A DNA stretch of 64,000 nucleotides from Pseudomaricurvus sp965656525 (GCA_965656525.1 CBFHKY010000010.1:69061-133060), one strand, 5' to 3'. Shown: positions 36,241 to 46,506, numbered from the stretch's first letter. The notes: a model not told the origin generated them from the sequence alone. Made by a program: numbers and translations.

Positions 36241-37404
36241 ATGAAAACATTGCAAATACTCAAAAATGACACTGACGCCCAGCCAGGGCTGTTAAACCAG
36301 CTCGGCGCTTTTGCACCAGACGTCATTTTACTGTTTTGGGGCGAAGCACCATTAGCAGCCCCTCAAGTTCTCACACAAATTCAGGCATTGTGCCCTAACA
36401 CCCCTGTCATCGGTTGTTCTTCATCGGGGGACATACACCGCAAAGGCATCGTCAACGACGGCTGGATCATCAATGCTATCCGCTTCGAACATGCGGAGAC
36501 TCGACTGGAAATCACAGAAACCGAAGTAACCCATATAGACGACAGCCGCGCTGCAGGGGTGCGGCTAACACAATCGCTGTCACATGAGCATCTTCAGTAC
36601 GTGTTTGTATTATCGCCAGGTGTGCTGGTTGATGGTGCTCAGCTGATTCACGGCGCATCAGAAACGCTCCCTGACGCCACGTTAATATCCGGTGGAATGG
36701 CCGGTGACAACGGTGAATTTGAACAAACCTTTGTCTTGGGCCCCTCTGGTATAGCGGAAAATAGAGTCGTAGCTTTGGCCTTTTACGGGCCAAATTTGAA
36801 CGTTGCTTCCGGCAGCCGCGGTGGCTGGCGGCCCTTTGGCCCCAAGCGAAAAATCACAAAAAGTGAAGGCTGTCATTTGTATGAAATTGATGGACAACCC
36901 GCGCTAACACTGTACGAAAAATACCTTGGCGATTACGCAAAAGACCTTCCCGCCAGCGCTTTGTTTTTCCCGATGGAACTGCTCGATAACCACATGGAAC
37001 CCATCGGTCTCATACGCACCATTCAGGCCATAGACGCCAAAAGCAAATCCATTTGCTTAGCTGGCTCTGTAACCGAGGGCGACTATATTCGTTTTATGTT
37101 GGCCAGTCCCGATATGATCGTTGAAGGCTCTGAAGAAGCCATAGCTGCTAGCTTGATCAACTACCCTTGCACCCCTGAACTCATTCTTTGCGTCAGCTGT
37201 GTTGGCCGAAAGTTAATCATGGGTCAGCGGATCTATGAGGAAATTTTAATTCTGAACGATCACCTGAACGATCAATTCACGACCACGGCCACCATTGCCG
37301 GCTTTTATTCCAACGGCGAGTTTGGCTGTACGCAAGCAGGACTAAAAGGACAACTGCACAACGAAACGATGAGCATCACTGTAATGGCGGAATCCTTATC
37401 ATGA
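36241..37404 (+). CDS. FIST domain sensor protein
   Basis: The 387-residue cytoplasmic protein has FIST_N (about 25-215; VIGCSSSGDIHRKGIVNDGWIINAIRF, LISGGMAGDNGEFEQTFVLG) and FIST_C (about 216-370; GQPALTLYEKYLGDYAKDLPASALFFPMEL; GFYSNGEFG). FIST domains are thought to sense small molecules such as amino acids and occur with signalling outputs. ATG 36241 with GGGTGA upstream was chosen over the start at 36211. Its stop overlaps the GGDEF gene start (ATGA), so this FIST protein is probably the sensory partner of that cyclase. Confidence 0.92.
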   Translation: MKTLQILKNDTDAQPGLLNQLGAFAPDVILLFWGEAPLAAPQVLTQIQALCPNTPVIGCSSSGDIHRKGIVNDGWIINAIRFEHAETRLEITETEVTHIDDSRAAGVRLTQSLSHEHLQYVFVLSPGVLVDGAQLIHGASETLPDATLISGGMAGDNGEFEQTFVLGPSGIAENRVVALAFYGPNLNVASGSRGGWRPFGPKRKITKSEGCHLYEIDGQPALTLYEKYLGDYAKDLPASALFFPMELLDNHMEPIGLIRTIQAIDAKSKSICLAGSVTEGDYIRFMLASPDMIVEGSEEAIAASLINYPCTPELILCVSCVGRKLIMGQRIYEEILILNDHLNDQFTTTATIAGFYSNGEFGCTQAGLKGQLHNETMSITVMAESLS

Positions 37405-38165
37405 ATAGGCTGGTGTATCGCCAATTACGACAAACAACGGGAATTAAAAACCCAAAACAGCTCGAACTGGTACTCAAAACCATCAGACAATTGTTGCCTA
37501 CAGACAGTGATGATCAATCCGCCATTCGGTTTATTGAGGGGTTCCCTCATTTTTTATCCATCGTCACCGATAGCTATGAGCACAGTGCCAAGCATATTGA
37601 GTTATTTGCCCACTCCGTTGATATCAGCTCGCAAGAGCGAGAAGAAGCTCACCAAAAGCTGTTGCATGTAAGCCGTACGGATGCAATGACTGAGCTCTAT
37701 AACCGAGGTTACTGGCAAGAGCGGCTGCACGAAGAGTTCGCCCGCTCACAACGCTATAAAAACCCCGTTTCTTTAGTGATTTTGGATATCGATCGATTCA
37801 AATCCATCAACGACCAATACGGTCATCCCGCAGGGGACTCGGTAATCACTTGGACAGCTAAGCTACTGAAGCGCTGCTCTAGAGGAGTGGACATTTGTGG
37901 TCGCTATGGCGGTGAAGAATTTGCGATTATTCTTCCAGGTGTTCGTGAAGACGATGCTTATGCAGTTGCTGAACGACTGCGTGAGACTATTGAAAGTTCA
38001 CCCTGCCATGTCGATGACAACACCATCGCGTTTACAGCAAGTGCTGGTGTTGCAGGAATCACAGCAAAGACCTCAGATGCCAACCACTGGCTTATCGACG
38101 CCGACAAAGCACTCTATAAAGCCAAAGGTCAAGGGCGCAACCAAGTCTGTATCGCCCAGCATTAA
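37401..38165 (+). CDS. Diguanylate cyclase (GGDEF)
   Basis: The 254-residue soluble protein has an N-terminal helical region (1-90) and a GGDEF domain. The active site is GGEEF at 170-174, with the entry motif DAMTELYNRGYW. An inhibitory I-site RGVD (161-164) stands exactly five residues before GGEEF, so c-di-GMP product inhibition is expected. It has no sensory domain; FIST encoded just upstream with a 4-nt overlap (ATGA) likely supplies the signal. The stop is followed by an AT-rich spacer. Confidence 0.95.
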   Translation: MNRLVYRQLRQTTGIKNPKQLELVLKTIRQLLPTDSDDQSAIRFIEGFPHFLSIVTDSYEHSAKHIELFAHSVDISSQEREEAHQKLLHVSRTDAMTELYNRGYWQERLHEEFARSQRYKNPVSLVILDIDRFKSINDQYGHPAGDSVITWTAKLLKRCSRGVDICGRYGGEEFAIILPGVREDDAYAVAERLRETIESSPCHVDDNTIAFTASAGVAGITAKTSDANHWLIDADKALYKAKGQGRNQVCIAQH

Positions 38166-38279
38166 GGCAGTTTATGTCTATGAATACACCTCCTAAAAGC
38201 CGACCTTTCGCTGGATTAAATTTTTTAAAATTTTATGCTTTTGCAGTCTGTCGAGGTGTTCTTGATATGGTACACAGAT

Positions 38280-39068
38280 ATGCACACTCGTGAGCGTTTC
38301 TCGCCGTTATTTCGTAACTGTGGCTCAGTTATCGCAACGGTTTTCTTATCGTTGTCTCTTTTATGCTGCCACCCGGACCAAACCGATACTCCACCTCAGA
38401 AAACAGAACCTATACAGCCAATCGAAAGTACAGTTTATATGGTTTGTGCCATATCTAAACACAGCTCAACGTATGACAAAACATTGAAAATTTATAAAGA
38501 GACCTTTCGTAAACTGGGCTTCAATAACGTTGTCATTGACACCCCTTCTACCCTCAGAGCCCAAGCGGAGCTTAAATCAAAAAAAGCCGATGGCGACTGT
38601 GGTCGCTTAGGGAACTTCATTGAACTTAGCGGATTGAAGAACGTCGTTAAAGTGCCCGTGATAGTGGCTAAATCGTCTATTAATGCCTACTCCTTACAAG
38701 CGCATGACATTGAAAACACAACAGGAAGGCTTGCCATGTTGCGCGGTAATTACGCACAAACTTTGGGCAACACCTCTTTTGAAAACCGCTCTATCATGTA
38801 CATTTCAGGTTACGAACAAGGCATCAAAGTATTGATCGCCGAAAGGGTGCAGTTTTTAGTAGGCGACGACTTTTTAATTGACCCGCTACTAACACGCTAC
38901 AATATCGAAAGCGTTTATCGTTACCCTCTCAGAAACATGAATTACTGGCCTTATTTTCAACAAGCCTTTTATGATCGCTTTGGTAAAAAACTCGATCAGG
39001 CTTTACAAGAAGCCTTAGCCAATAATGGCGGGGTGTTAAAGCTCAGCACACGTCAAGTATCGCCATAG
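38280..39068 (+). CDS. Periplasmic solute-binding protein (SBP_bac_3-like), probable lipoprotein
   Basis: The 262-residue protein has an N-terminal hydrophobic segment ending SLSLLCCHPD, a possible lipoprotein signal though not a strict lipobox. The rest fits the family-3 solute-binding fold: IYKETFRKLGFNNVVI, then LAMLRGNYAQTLG..., ISGYEQGIKVLIAERVQFLVGDDF and a C-terminal FYDRFGKKLDQALQEAL. No transporter permease is adjacent, so it may be a stand-alone sensor. ATG 38280 is used; a GTG/TTG slightly upstream after GAGGTG is possible. Its stop is 1 nt from the convergent MATE gene stop. Confidence 0.75.
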   Translation: MHTRERFSPLFRNCGSVIATVFLSLSLLCCHPDQTDTPPQKTEPIQPIESTVYMVCAISKHSSTYDKTLKIYKETFRKLGFNNVVIDTPSTLRAQAELKSKKADGDCGRLGNFIELSGLKNVVKVPVIVAKSSINAYSLQAHDIENTTGRLAMLRGNYAQTLGNTSFENRSIMYISGYEQGIKVLIAERVQFLVGDDFLIDPLLTRYNIESVYRYPLRNMNYWPYFQQAFYDRFGKKLDQALQEALANNGGVLKLSTRQVSP

Positions 39069-39069
39069 A

Positions 39070-40431
39070 TTAAGTGTGCTCATGCAGTGGTTGACGCGCG
39101 CGCCACCACAAACGTACCGATAGCAATAATGCCGTACCGGTTAGCCCCGCCACCAATGCCAACCAGAAACCGGCAGCGGCCATGGGTTCCACCAACCAGT
39201 CCGTGCGCCCTGTGATATAGCCCAGCGGCATAGCAATACCCCAGAACGAAAACAAAATCAGCAACAGTGGTGTGCGGCTGTCATGGTAGGCGCGCAAGGT
39301 GGCGTTGCATGCAATTTGAATGTGGTCCGGTAATTGATACACCGCCATCCAAAAGAACAGCGCTACCGCCAATGCGGTTACTTCAGGGTCATCGGTGTAC
39401 CAGCTCACAATATTTTCTCGAAATGTCAGTAGCGCCGTCATGGAGCACAAAGCCATAACAATGGCTGTGGTAATGCCCACCCGCGCCACGTAATTAGCGT
39501 AACCTTGTTGGCCACGCCCTAAAAAATATCCCACACGGATTGTTAATGCTTGCGATAAACTCAGCGGCAACATGAAGATCAAATGCGAGGTGCTCAACGC
39601 AATTTGATGGCTGGCTACCGCCAATGCTCCCAAAGGTGCCAGCAGGAGCGCGATCACGGCAAAAATAGAGACCTCAGCAAACACCGCAACGGCTATTGGC
39701 ACGCCAAGCCGGCAAATGTTCCAAATAACTTTCAGTTGCGGCCACTGCCATGCCGAAAACAAACGCACACCATCAAAACGTTTGGGGTTGGTCACAAAAT
39801 ACATCAAGACAATAACCTGTACCCACATGCACACCGCCGTTGCCCAACCGCAGCCAACACCGCCCAATTCAGGTAAAAACCCAAAGCCGTAAATCAGGGA
39901 ATAATTCAGAGGAATATTCAGCAAAAAGGCAATACAACTGCTGACCATAAATGGATAAGTACGCCCCATGCCTTCAGAGAAAGCCCGCAAGCTGGAAAAA
40001 ATCGCCGCGCCTGGCACCCCCATAGCGATACCAAATAGATAATGCTGAGTGATTTCCTGCATGGAGCCAGAGATCTGCATCACATCCAGCAAAGGGGTAA
40101 TATTCAATAGCAGTACAACCGCCAACGCTGCCGCCATTAACACCATCCACAACGACTGCTGCACCGTGGTCACAATATCAGCCGGTTTTTCCGCCCCATG
40201 AAAACGCGACACCATGGACGTCGTACCAATAAGCAACCCGCTTACCAACAGGTAAATTGGTAGCCATACACTACTGCCAATGGCTACCCCAGCAAGATCC
40301 TCCGCGCCATAGTTACCGGCCATCACCGTATCTACCACCCCCATAGCAGTGGTAAATATCTGCGCGGCCAGCAGCGGGCTGGCCAAGCGCACAAGATAAG
40401 TCAGTTCATTACGAAAATTGAGGGACGACAA
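39070..40431 (-). CDS. MATE family multidrug/Na+ antiporter
   Basis: The 453-residue inner-membrane protein has twelve predicted helices in two MATE halves (LASPLLAAQIFTTAMGVVDTVMAGNYGAEDLAGVAIGSS; ISTSHLIFMLPLSLSQALTIRVGYFLGRGQ). It resembles NorM and would export cationic compounds using Na+ or H+. The start is TTG 40431, with AGGTG 5-7 nt upstream; the next Met is well inside helix 1. It is monocistronic and divergent from moeA (199-bp spacer). Confidence 0.93.
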   Translation of the reverse strand: MSSLNFRNELTYLVRLASPLLAAQIFTTAMGVVDTVMAGNYGAEDLAGVAIGSSVWLPIYLLVSGLLIGTTSMVSRFHGAEKPADIVTTVQQSLWMVLMAAALAVVLLLNITPLLDVMQISGSMQEITQHYLFGIAMGVPGAAIFSSLRAFSEGMGRTYPFMVSSCIAFLLNIPLNYSLIYGFGFLPELGGVGCGWATAVCMWVQVIVLMYFVTNPKRFDGVRLFSAWQWPQLKVIWNICRLGVPIAVAVFAEVSIFAVIALLLAPLGALAVASHQIALSTSHLIFMLPLSLSQALTIRVGYFLGRGQQGYANYVARVGITTAIVMALCSMTALLTFRENIVSWYTDDPEVTALAVALFFWMAVYQLPDHIQIACNATLRAYHDSRTPLLLILFSFWGIAMPLGYITGRTDWLVEPMAAAGFWLALVAGLTGTALLLSVRLWWRARQPLHEHT

Positions 40432-40630
40432 AAGACACCTAATGGGTTACGCGAAACGAAGCCGCACATTCTATCGGTAATACCCCTCATAAAGCACCAC
40501 AAACTCTACCCGATGTACCCTGATGCCCCGATAGAGATCACTCAGCAATAGTGCCCAAAAGATAGCTCTCACATTACCGAGCCCTCTCACCAGTTGTTCA
40601 GAGCTTTGTTATACTCCAGCCCAACCCATA

Positions 40631-41860
40631 ATGACGGCGACTCTAATGCCCAAGACGACACTGATGTCCGTTACGGATGCTCTCGAGCGGATACTGCAAC
40701 AGGCGCAGACACTGCAGCGCTGTGAATCTGTACCGCTGATTCAGGCCTACGGGCGTGTACTTGCCTCACCGCAGACCTCAAGCTTAAACGTACCACCAGC
40801 CGACAACAGCGCAATGGATGGTTACGCCTTTGCCTTTGATGATCTCCCACAAACCGACGCCTATTCATTGCCAATCAGCCAACGTATCGCCGCGGGAAGT
40901 CAACCAAGTGCGTTGACGCCTGGCACGGCTGCTCGGATCTTTACTGGTGCCGAAATTCCAGCGGGGGCAGATTGTGTAGTGATGCAGGAACAATGCGAGC
41001 TCAGCAAAGATGGTACACACGTACTGATCCCCGCACAGGTGCCTCGGTTCAACAACATTCGTCCCCAAGGTCAAGATATTCGCATTGGCGATACCATTGC
41101 CCAGCAAGGCGACCGTATCACACCACCGCTGATGGGCTTATTGGCATCAGTAGGAATTGATCATGTCCGCGTTTATAAGCCTGTAACCGTCGCAATTCTG
41201 TCTACTGGCGATGAACTGGCCGAACCAGGAGAGCCTTTGCTGCCCGGCCAAATCTACAATTCCAACCGCTATATGTTGGCCGGTCTCATCCAGAAAATGG
41301 GTTTGCAATTAATCGACTTAGGCCGCATTGAAGACACTTTAGACGCTACCCAAAAAGTATTGCGAGAAGCCAGTAAAAGCGCCGACATCATCATCAGTTC
41401 TGGCGGGGTATCGGTAGGTGAAGAAGATCACGTCAAACACGCGGTAGAATCTTTGGGGTCTCTGGATTTATGGCGTATGGCGATCAAACCAGGAAAACCC
41501 ATTGCGTTTGGCCGCGTTCAGAACACCCCATTTTTTGGTCTGCCTGGCAATCCGGTATCTACCTTTGTGACCTTTCTATTGTTCGCACGCCCCTACTTGC
41601 AAACCATGCAAGGATGCAAGCCGATACTGCCTTCAGGGCGCTGTTACCCCGCCGCTTTTTCTCGCCCGTCGCCCAGTGTGAGACGGGAATACGTACGGGT
41701 ACTGATTGATGAGCAAGGTACAATGCAAACCTACCCTAATCAAAGTTCCGGTGCGCTGAGCTCGACTGCATGGTCCAACGCCTTAGCGATCGTGCCCGAA
41801 AACACCACAATCCATACAGGCGACCTCGTCACGACATTGCGTTACGATGATTTGTTTTAA
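40631..41860 (+). CDS. moeA: Molybdopterin molybdenumtransferase MoeA
   Basis: The 409-residue protein inserts molybdenum into adenylylated molybdopterin. It carries VPPADNSAMDGYAF, the DVVITSGGVSVG-like motif (IIISSGGVSVGEEDHVK) and FGLPGNPVSTFVTF of the MogA-like domain, and a C-terminal beta-barrel (SVRREYVRV). ATG 40631 is the longest start; Met at 40646 or 40664 (MSVTDAL) would be closer to the family N-terminus, and none has a clear Shine-Dalgarno. It lies upstream of the DUF1244 and MOSC genes. Confidence 0.94.
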   Translation: MTATLMPKTTLMSVTDALERILQQAQTLQRCESVPLIQAYGRVLASPQTSSLNVPPADNSAMDGYAFAFDDLPQTDAYSLPISQRIAAGSQPSALTPGTAARIFTGAEIPAGADCVVMQEQCELSKDGTHVLIPAQVPRFNNIRPQGQDIRIGDTIAQQGDRITPPLMGLLASVGIDHVRVYKPVTVAILSTGDELAEPGEPLLPGQIYNSNRYMLAGLIQKMGLQLIDLGRIEDTLDATQKVLREASKSADIIISSGGVSVGEEDHVKHAVESLGSLDLWRMAIKPGKPIAFGRVQNTPFFGLPGNPVSTFVTFLLFARPYLQTMQGCKPILPSGRCYPAAFSRPSPSVRREYVRVLIDEQGTMQTYPNQSSGALSSTAWSNALAIVPENTTIHTGDLVTTLRYDDLF

Positions 41861-41909
41861 GCTTGTTCACACGAAGCAAAAAAACACGAACCAAGAAATA
41901 AGGTGATCT

Positions 41910-42203
41910 ATGAACCCACAAACACAAACTGAACTAGAAGCCGCAGCCTTTCGTCGCTTACTGAAACATTTGGATGAGAGAAAAGACGTGCAGAATATCG
42001 ACCTGATGAATCTGGCGGGATTTTGTCGAAATTGCTTGAGCAAATGGTACATGGCGGCCGCTGAAGAGAAAGGATTGAGTGTCGACTATGACGCCGCTCG
42101 CGAGCACATATACGGCATGCCCTATTCCGAATGGAAAGAAAAACATCAGCAACCCGCCACGCCAGAACAGCTGGCAGCGTTTGAAAAAAACTCTGCCTCA
42201 TAA
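41910..42203 (+). CDS. DUF1244 family protein
   Basis: The small 97-residue soluble protein matches DUF1244: AAAFRRLLKHLDERKDVQNIDLMNLAGFCRNCLSKWY and AREHIYGMPYSEWKEKHQ. The function of the family is unknown. ATG 41910 has AAGGTGA 4 nt upstream. It is 49 nt after moeA and 52 nt before the MOSC gene, so probably one transcript. The two Cys in FCRNC are conserved-looking. Confidence 0.9.
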   Translation: MNPQTQTELEAAAFRRLLKHLDERKDVQNIDLMNLAGFCRNCLSKWYMAAAEEKGLSVDYDAAREHIYGMPYSEWKEKHQQPATPEQLAAFEKNSAS

Positions 42204-42255
42204 CACCCCAGCGTAGGCTTAGAAACTTCACGAGTACCAAGAAGGCATCACCATC

Positions 42256-43140
42256 ATGACCTCTGTTCGTCTCGAACGACTCTGTGTCTACCCCGTGAAA
42301 TCTCTGCGCGGTATAGACGTAGACAAGTGGCCCATTACGGCTCAAGGGCTGCAATACGATCGGCAATGGATGTTGATCATGCCTAACGGACGCTTTGTGT
42401 CACAACGACAACTGCCTACCATGGCCCTCATCGATACCGCCATAGAAGGCCAAATGTTGGTATTAAGTCGGTCTGGCTTGGGTGAAGTGCGCCTGCCGCT
42501 TGTGGACAATACCCTTTCAACGGCAAACTCCTCACTATCGGCGACTATCTGGCGGGATGAATGCGATGTAGCGGAAGCCTCTGCTGAAGCCTCAGCGTGG
42601 TTATCACAAGTATTACAAGCGCCGCAGCCACTGAGGTTGGTGCGTATGGCCCCTAATCACCAGCGAGTCCAATCGCAGCCGCAGCGATTTGGTGATAATA
42701 CCCACACCTATTTTGCCGATGCCGCGCCGTTTCTGATCAGTAACACCAACTCGTTAACCGCCTTGAACTCGGCCTTGCAAAACAAAGGCTTGAACCCGGT
42801 GGACGATCGGCGCTTTCGGGCCAATATTGTGATTTCAGGTTTACCCGCATTTGCTGAACATCAGGTGGACTACCTCAGTCATCATTCTGGAGAGCGCTTG
42901 GTGCTGCGGGATCATTGCGAGCGCTGCATCATGACCACCATCGATCCAGATACCGGCATAAAAGATCCCTCTATGGAGCCTTTCCGCACCTTAGCCACCC
43001 TGAATCCCAACCCCAATAACCTCAAAGCCCCTACCTTTGGCGTAAACGCCACTTGGATGAGCTCGCCAAATCAACCAGTGTCTTATTGGCGACGTGGCGA
43101 TACCTTAGTGGCTAAAAAAGTGGCTGAACAAATTAGCTAA
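42256..43140 (+). CDS. MOSC domain protein (YcbX-like)
   Basis: The 294-residue protein has an N-terminal MOSC beta-barrel domain (LERLCVYPVKSLRGIDVDKWPITAQGLQYDRQWMLI) and a C-terminal MOSC domain with DDRRFRANIVISGLPAFAE and the molybdenum-ligand region RDHCERCIMTTIDPDTG. It resembles YcbX/mARC-type enzymes that reduce N-hydroxylated bases with Moco. E. coli YcbX has an added C-terminal 2Fe-2S ferredoxin domain, absent here, so a separate electron donor is needed. Closeness to moeA fits a Moco enzyme. Confidence 0.88.
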   Translation: MTSVRLERLCVYPVKSLRGIDVDKWPITAQGLQYDRQWMLIMPNGRFVSQRQLPTMALIDTAIEGQMLVLSRSGLGEVRLPLVDNTLSTANSSLSATIWRDECDVAEASAEASAWLSQVLQAPQPLRLVRMAPNHQRVQSQPQRFGDNTHTYFADAAPFLISNTNSLTALNSALQNKGLNPVDDRRFRANIVISGLPAFAEHQVDYLSHHSGERLVLRDHCERCIMTTIDPDTGIKDPSMEPFRTLATLNPNPNNLKAPTFGVNATWMSSPNQPVSYWRRGDTLVAKKVAEQIS

Positions 43141-43383
43141 AAAAGTGACCGCAAGAGTGGCTGCAACCCCATCATAGGCGCAGAATCAAACACATTAGAG
43201 TGAAACTGAGTCGCCCCTACAGTGAACACTGATTAATTGCTGATCCGCGAGCGCTCCCACTTTTAGAGCACACTACCTCTCAGCGAGATACTTTTGGACC
43301 TTTGTCACGTATTGAAGAGGTGAGTAGCCGCTGTATGCTCAACACGCTAAAATGTACCTCCGTTCATCGAGATGTCTTTTTGT

Positions 43384-46300
43384 ATGATACCCAGTATTCG
43401 TGAAACCTCCCCAGTCCAATCACTTTACTTATCGTTCATCGAAGCGCTGAAAGCCTGTGGGTTCGAAGGTGATTTGAACCCTGATTATGCCAATCGCACC
43501 GTACTGGCAACAGACAACTCGATTTATCAGGTGCTGCCACAAGGGGTCATTTACCCTAAGAACGCCGACGACCTTATTCGCTTGACCGAGCTTAGCAACC
43601 TAAAGCAGTTTCGTGACATCGTGCTAAGCCCACGCGGGGGTGGCACTGGCACCAACGGGCAGTCATTGACCGACGGGTTGATCATCGATATCTCCAAGCA
43701 CATGAATCAAATTCTGGAAATCAACCCAGAGGAGCGCTGGGTACGCGTACAAGCCGGCGTAGTAAAAGATCAGCTCAATGCAGCACTGAAACCTCACGGT
43801 CTCTTTTTTGCCCCTGAGTTGTCCACCAGTAATCGCGCCACGATCGGCGGCATGATCAACACCGATGCCTCAGGTCAGGGCTCTTGTCTCTATGGCAAAA
43901 CGCGGAATCACGTACTATCACTCACGACCGTTTTTTTAGACGGCAACGAGTGGACATCACAACCACTGGACGACGAATCTTTTCAAGCGGTAGCGTCACG
44001 ACAAGATCGTGTGGGTACAATTCATCGGGTGCTCAATGATATTCACACAGAATATGCCGATGAGATCGAAGCCAAGTTCCCCAAACTCAACCGCTGTTTA
44101 ACCGGGTACGACCTTGCCCACATCCGCACTCAAGATGGTTTTTTCGATCTTAATAGCATTCTCTGTGGCAGCGAAGGCACATTGGGGTTCATCAGCGAAG
44201 CCAAACTGAACCTCTTGCCAATCCCTAAAGTGTCGGCATTGGTTAACGTCAAATACGCCAACTTCAATGCCGCGTTGCGCGATGCGACTGAGCTGATGAA
44301 AGCCGGGCCAACATCCATCGAAACGGTGGACTCCAAAGTTCTAAACTTGGCCATGAACGACATTGTTTGGAACACCGTGGCCGACTTCTTCCCCATGGAA
44401 GAAGGGCAACAGATACAAGGCATTAATCTGGTGGAGTACACCGGCGACAATGAAGAAGAGCTACGCGCAAAAGTGGCGGTTTTAACCGATCAACTGGATA
44501 CCCTCGCCAATACTACCGATACCACCAACCCAGGTGCAGCCAGTGTAGGCTATTCAATTGCATGGGGCTCTGAAGCGGTCAATAAGATCTGGGGAATGCG
44601 CAAAAAAGCCGTGGGGCTGCTAGGCAACGCGCAAGGTGAAGCTAGGCCCATCGCGTTTGTCGAAGACACCGCCGTGCCTCCAGAAAGCCTTGCGGATTTT
44701 ATTGTCGAATTTCGTCAGCTGCTGGACGATCACAACCTCGCTTACGGCATGTTTGGTCATGTGGATGCCGGAGTGCTGCATGTGCGGCCAGCCATCGACA
44801 TGAAAGACCCAGAGCAAGAAAAGCTCGTGCGCGTTATTTCAGATCAAGTGGCAAAACTCACTCAGAAATACAACGGCTTGCTCTGGGGTGAACACGGCAA
44901 AGGGGTACGCTCGGAATACGCTCCGGCTTTTTTTGGTGATTTATACCCACAACTCCAGCGCATCAAAGCCATCTGCGATCCACGCAATCAGCTCAACCCC
45001 GGTAAAATCGCCACACCCAGTGCCGACCATAAATTACTGGCGATTGATGAAGTGACTACACGCGGTCAAGAAGATCGCAAAATCCCTGTGCAAGTGTGGG
45101 AAGGCTACAGCGAAGGCATGTACTGCAACGGTAACGGTGCCTGTTTTAACTGGAACCCCAACGACGCAATGTGCCCTTCTTGGAAAGGCACACGAGAACG
45201 TATTCACTCTCCAAAAGGCCGGGCCTCATTAATTCGCGAATGGCTTAAACAATTGAATGATCGCGGTATTGATCCTGTGGCAGCGAGCGCTCAAGTGAAA
45301 CAGCAATCGTTTGTAAAAAGCCTATACCAGCGCAGCTGCAACACCCTAGCCAAGCGCAAAGGGGAATACGACTTTTCACATGAAGTTATGGAATCGATGT
45401 CGGGCTGCCTGGCGTGTAAATCTTGTGTGGGTCAATGCCCGATTCGGGTAGACATTCCCAGTTTGCGCAGCAAATTCATGGAACTGTATTACAGCCGCTA
45501 CTTGCGACCGCTAAAAGATTATTTTATTGGCGGTTTAGAATTCATGGTGCCGACCATGGCTAAAGTGCCCTGGCTCTATAACGGGCTGATGGACTTCGGC
45601 CCCACCAAAACCTTACTCGCCAAAACCGCCGGAATGGTAGACAGCCCTCTGCTTAGTGGCATCAACTTAGATCGCGAAATGCGTAACATGGGTGTGCGCT
45701 ATGCGGTGGTGGAAAACATTAACAGCCTGAGCGAAGAAGAACGCTTACGCGCGGTTATTATTGTGCAAGATGCCTTCACCAGTTTCTTTGAAACCCAATT
45801 GGTACTGGATGCCATTCGACTGCTGCAAACCTTAGGTTTTATACCTTTAGTAGCGCCATTCAAACCCAACGGTAAACCGCTGCATGTACACGGTTTTCTC
45901 AAAACGTTTGAAAAAACAGCCAACAACACCGCGACGTTTTTGAAAAGCTTGAACAATACTGGGATTCCATTGGTAGGGCTTGAACCCTCCATGACATTGG
46001 CCTACCGCAGTGAATACGAAAAAGTACTGCCTGGACAAGCGCCAACCGTTGCGCTCTTGCAGGAATGGCTTGCTCAACACACCGATCAACTGCAATCGTG
46101 CCAAGATCGTTTCAAGACCGGTACTTTCAAGTTGTTAGCCCACTGCACCGAAAAAACCAATGCGGCGGCATCGATAAAGGACTGGAGCAACGTATTTAAC
46201 GCACTGGGACAAACGCTATCACACGTTGATGTCGGCTGTTGCGGTATGGCCGGCACATATGGCCACGAGAGCCAAAACCTAGAGACGTCAAAAAAGATCT

Positions 46301-46446
46301 TTGAGCAGTCTTGGCAGCAAACTGTAAACGCAACAGAGCACCAAGGGCAGCTTATGGCGACAGGCTATTCCTGTCGCAGCCAAGTGAAGCGCCTGCAAGC
46401 ATTACAGCTGCCGCACCCGGTACAAATGCTGCTGAAACAGCTCTGA
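43384..46446 (+). CDS. ydiJ: FAD-linked oxidase/Fe-S dehydrogenase YdiJ (D-2-hydroxyacid/2-hydroxyglutarate type)
   Basis: The 1020-residue protein aligns end to end with E. coli YdiJ (about 1018 aa). The FAD-binding PCMH part has SPRGGGTGTNGQ, ELSTSNRATIGGMINTDASGQG and SEGTLGFISEA; the linked oxidase C-terminal domain has MFGHVDAGVLHVRPA and GEHGKG. The Fe-S part has CLACKSCVGQCPIRVDIP and the CCG-type motif VGCCGMAGTYGH. It oxidises a D-2-hydroxy acid, probably D-2-hydroxyglutarate or D-lactate, feeding the quinone pool. ATG 43384 (MIPSIRET) is chosen because E. coli begins MIPQIS; ATG 43372 adds four residues. The Csr-like RNA follows. Confidence 0.94.
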   Translation: MIPSIRETSPVQSLYLSFIEALKACGFEGDLNPDYANRTVLATDNSIYQVLPQGVIYPKNADDLIRLTELSNLKQFRDIVLSPRGGGTGTNGQSLTDGLIIDISKHMNQILEINPEERWVRVQAGVVKDQLNAALKPHGLFFAPELSTSNRATIGGMINTDASGQGSCLYGKTRNHVLSLTTVFLDGNEWTSQPLDDESFQAVASRQDRVGTIHRVLNDIHTEYADEIEAKFPKLNRCLTGYDLAHIRTQDGFFDLNSILCGSEGTLGFISEAKLNLLPIPKVSALVNVKYANFNAALRDATELMKAGPTSIETVDSKVLNLAMNDIVWNTVADFFPMEEGQQIQGINLVEYTGDNEEELRAKVAVLTDQLDTLANTTDTTNPGAASVGYSIAWGSEAVNKIWGMRKKAVGLLGNAQGEARPIAFVEDTAVPPESLADFIVEFRQLLDDHNLAYGMFGHVDAGVLHVRPAIDMKDPEQEKLVRVISDQVAKLTQKYNGLLWGEHGKGVRSEYAPAFFGDLYPQLQRIKAICDPRNQLNPGKIATPSADHKLLAIDEVTTRGQEDRKIPVQVWEGYSEGMYCNGNGACFNWNPNDAMCPSWKGTRERIHSPKGRASLIREWLKQLNDRGIDPVAASAQVKQQSFVKSLYQRSCNTLAKRKGEYDFSHEVMESMSGCLACKSCVGQCPIRVDIPSLRSKFMELYYSRYLRPLKDYFIGGLEFMVPTMAKVPWLYNGLMDFGPTKTLLAKTAGMVDSPLLSGINLDREMRNMGVRYAVVENINSLSEEERLRAVIIVQDAFTSFFETQLVLDAIRLLQTLGFIPLVAPFKPNGKPLHVHGFLKTFEKTANNTATFLKSLNNTGIPLVGLEPSMTLAYRSEYEKVLPGQAPTVALLQEWLAQHTDQLQSCQDRFKTGTFKLLAHCTEKTNAAASIKDWSNVFNALGQTLSHVDVGCCGMAGTYGHESQNLETSKKIFEQSWQQTVNATEHQGQLMATGYSCRSQVKRLQALQLPHPVQMLLKQL

Positions 46447-46506
46447 TGCAAATCACTTACCTAAAAATGAAACAAGTTTCAGGTTAAAAGTGCCGATGCA
46501 CGATCT

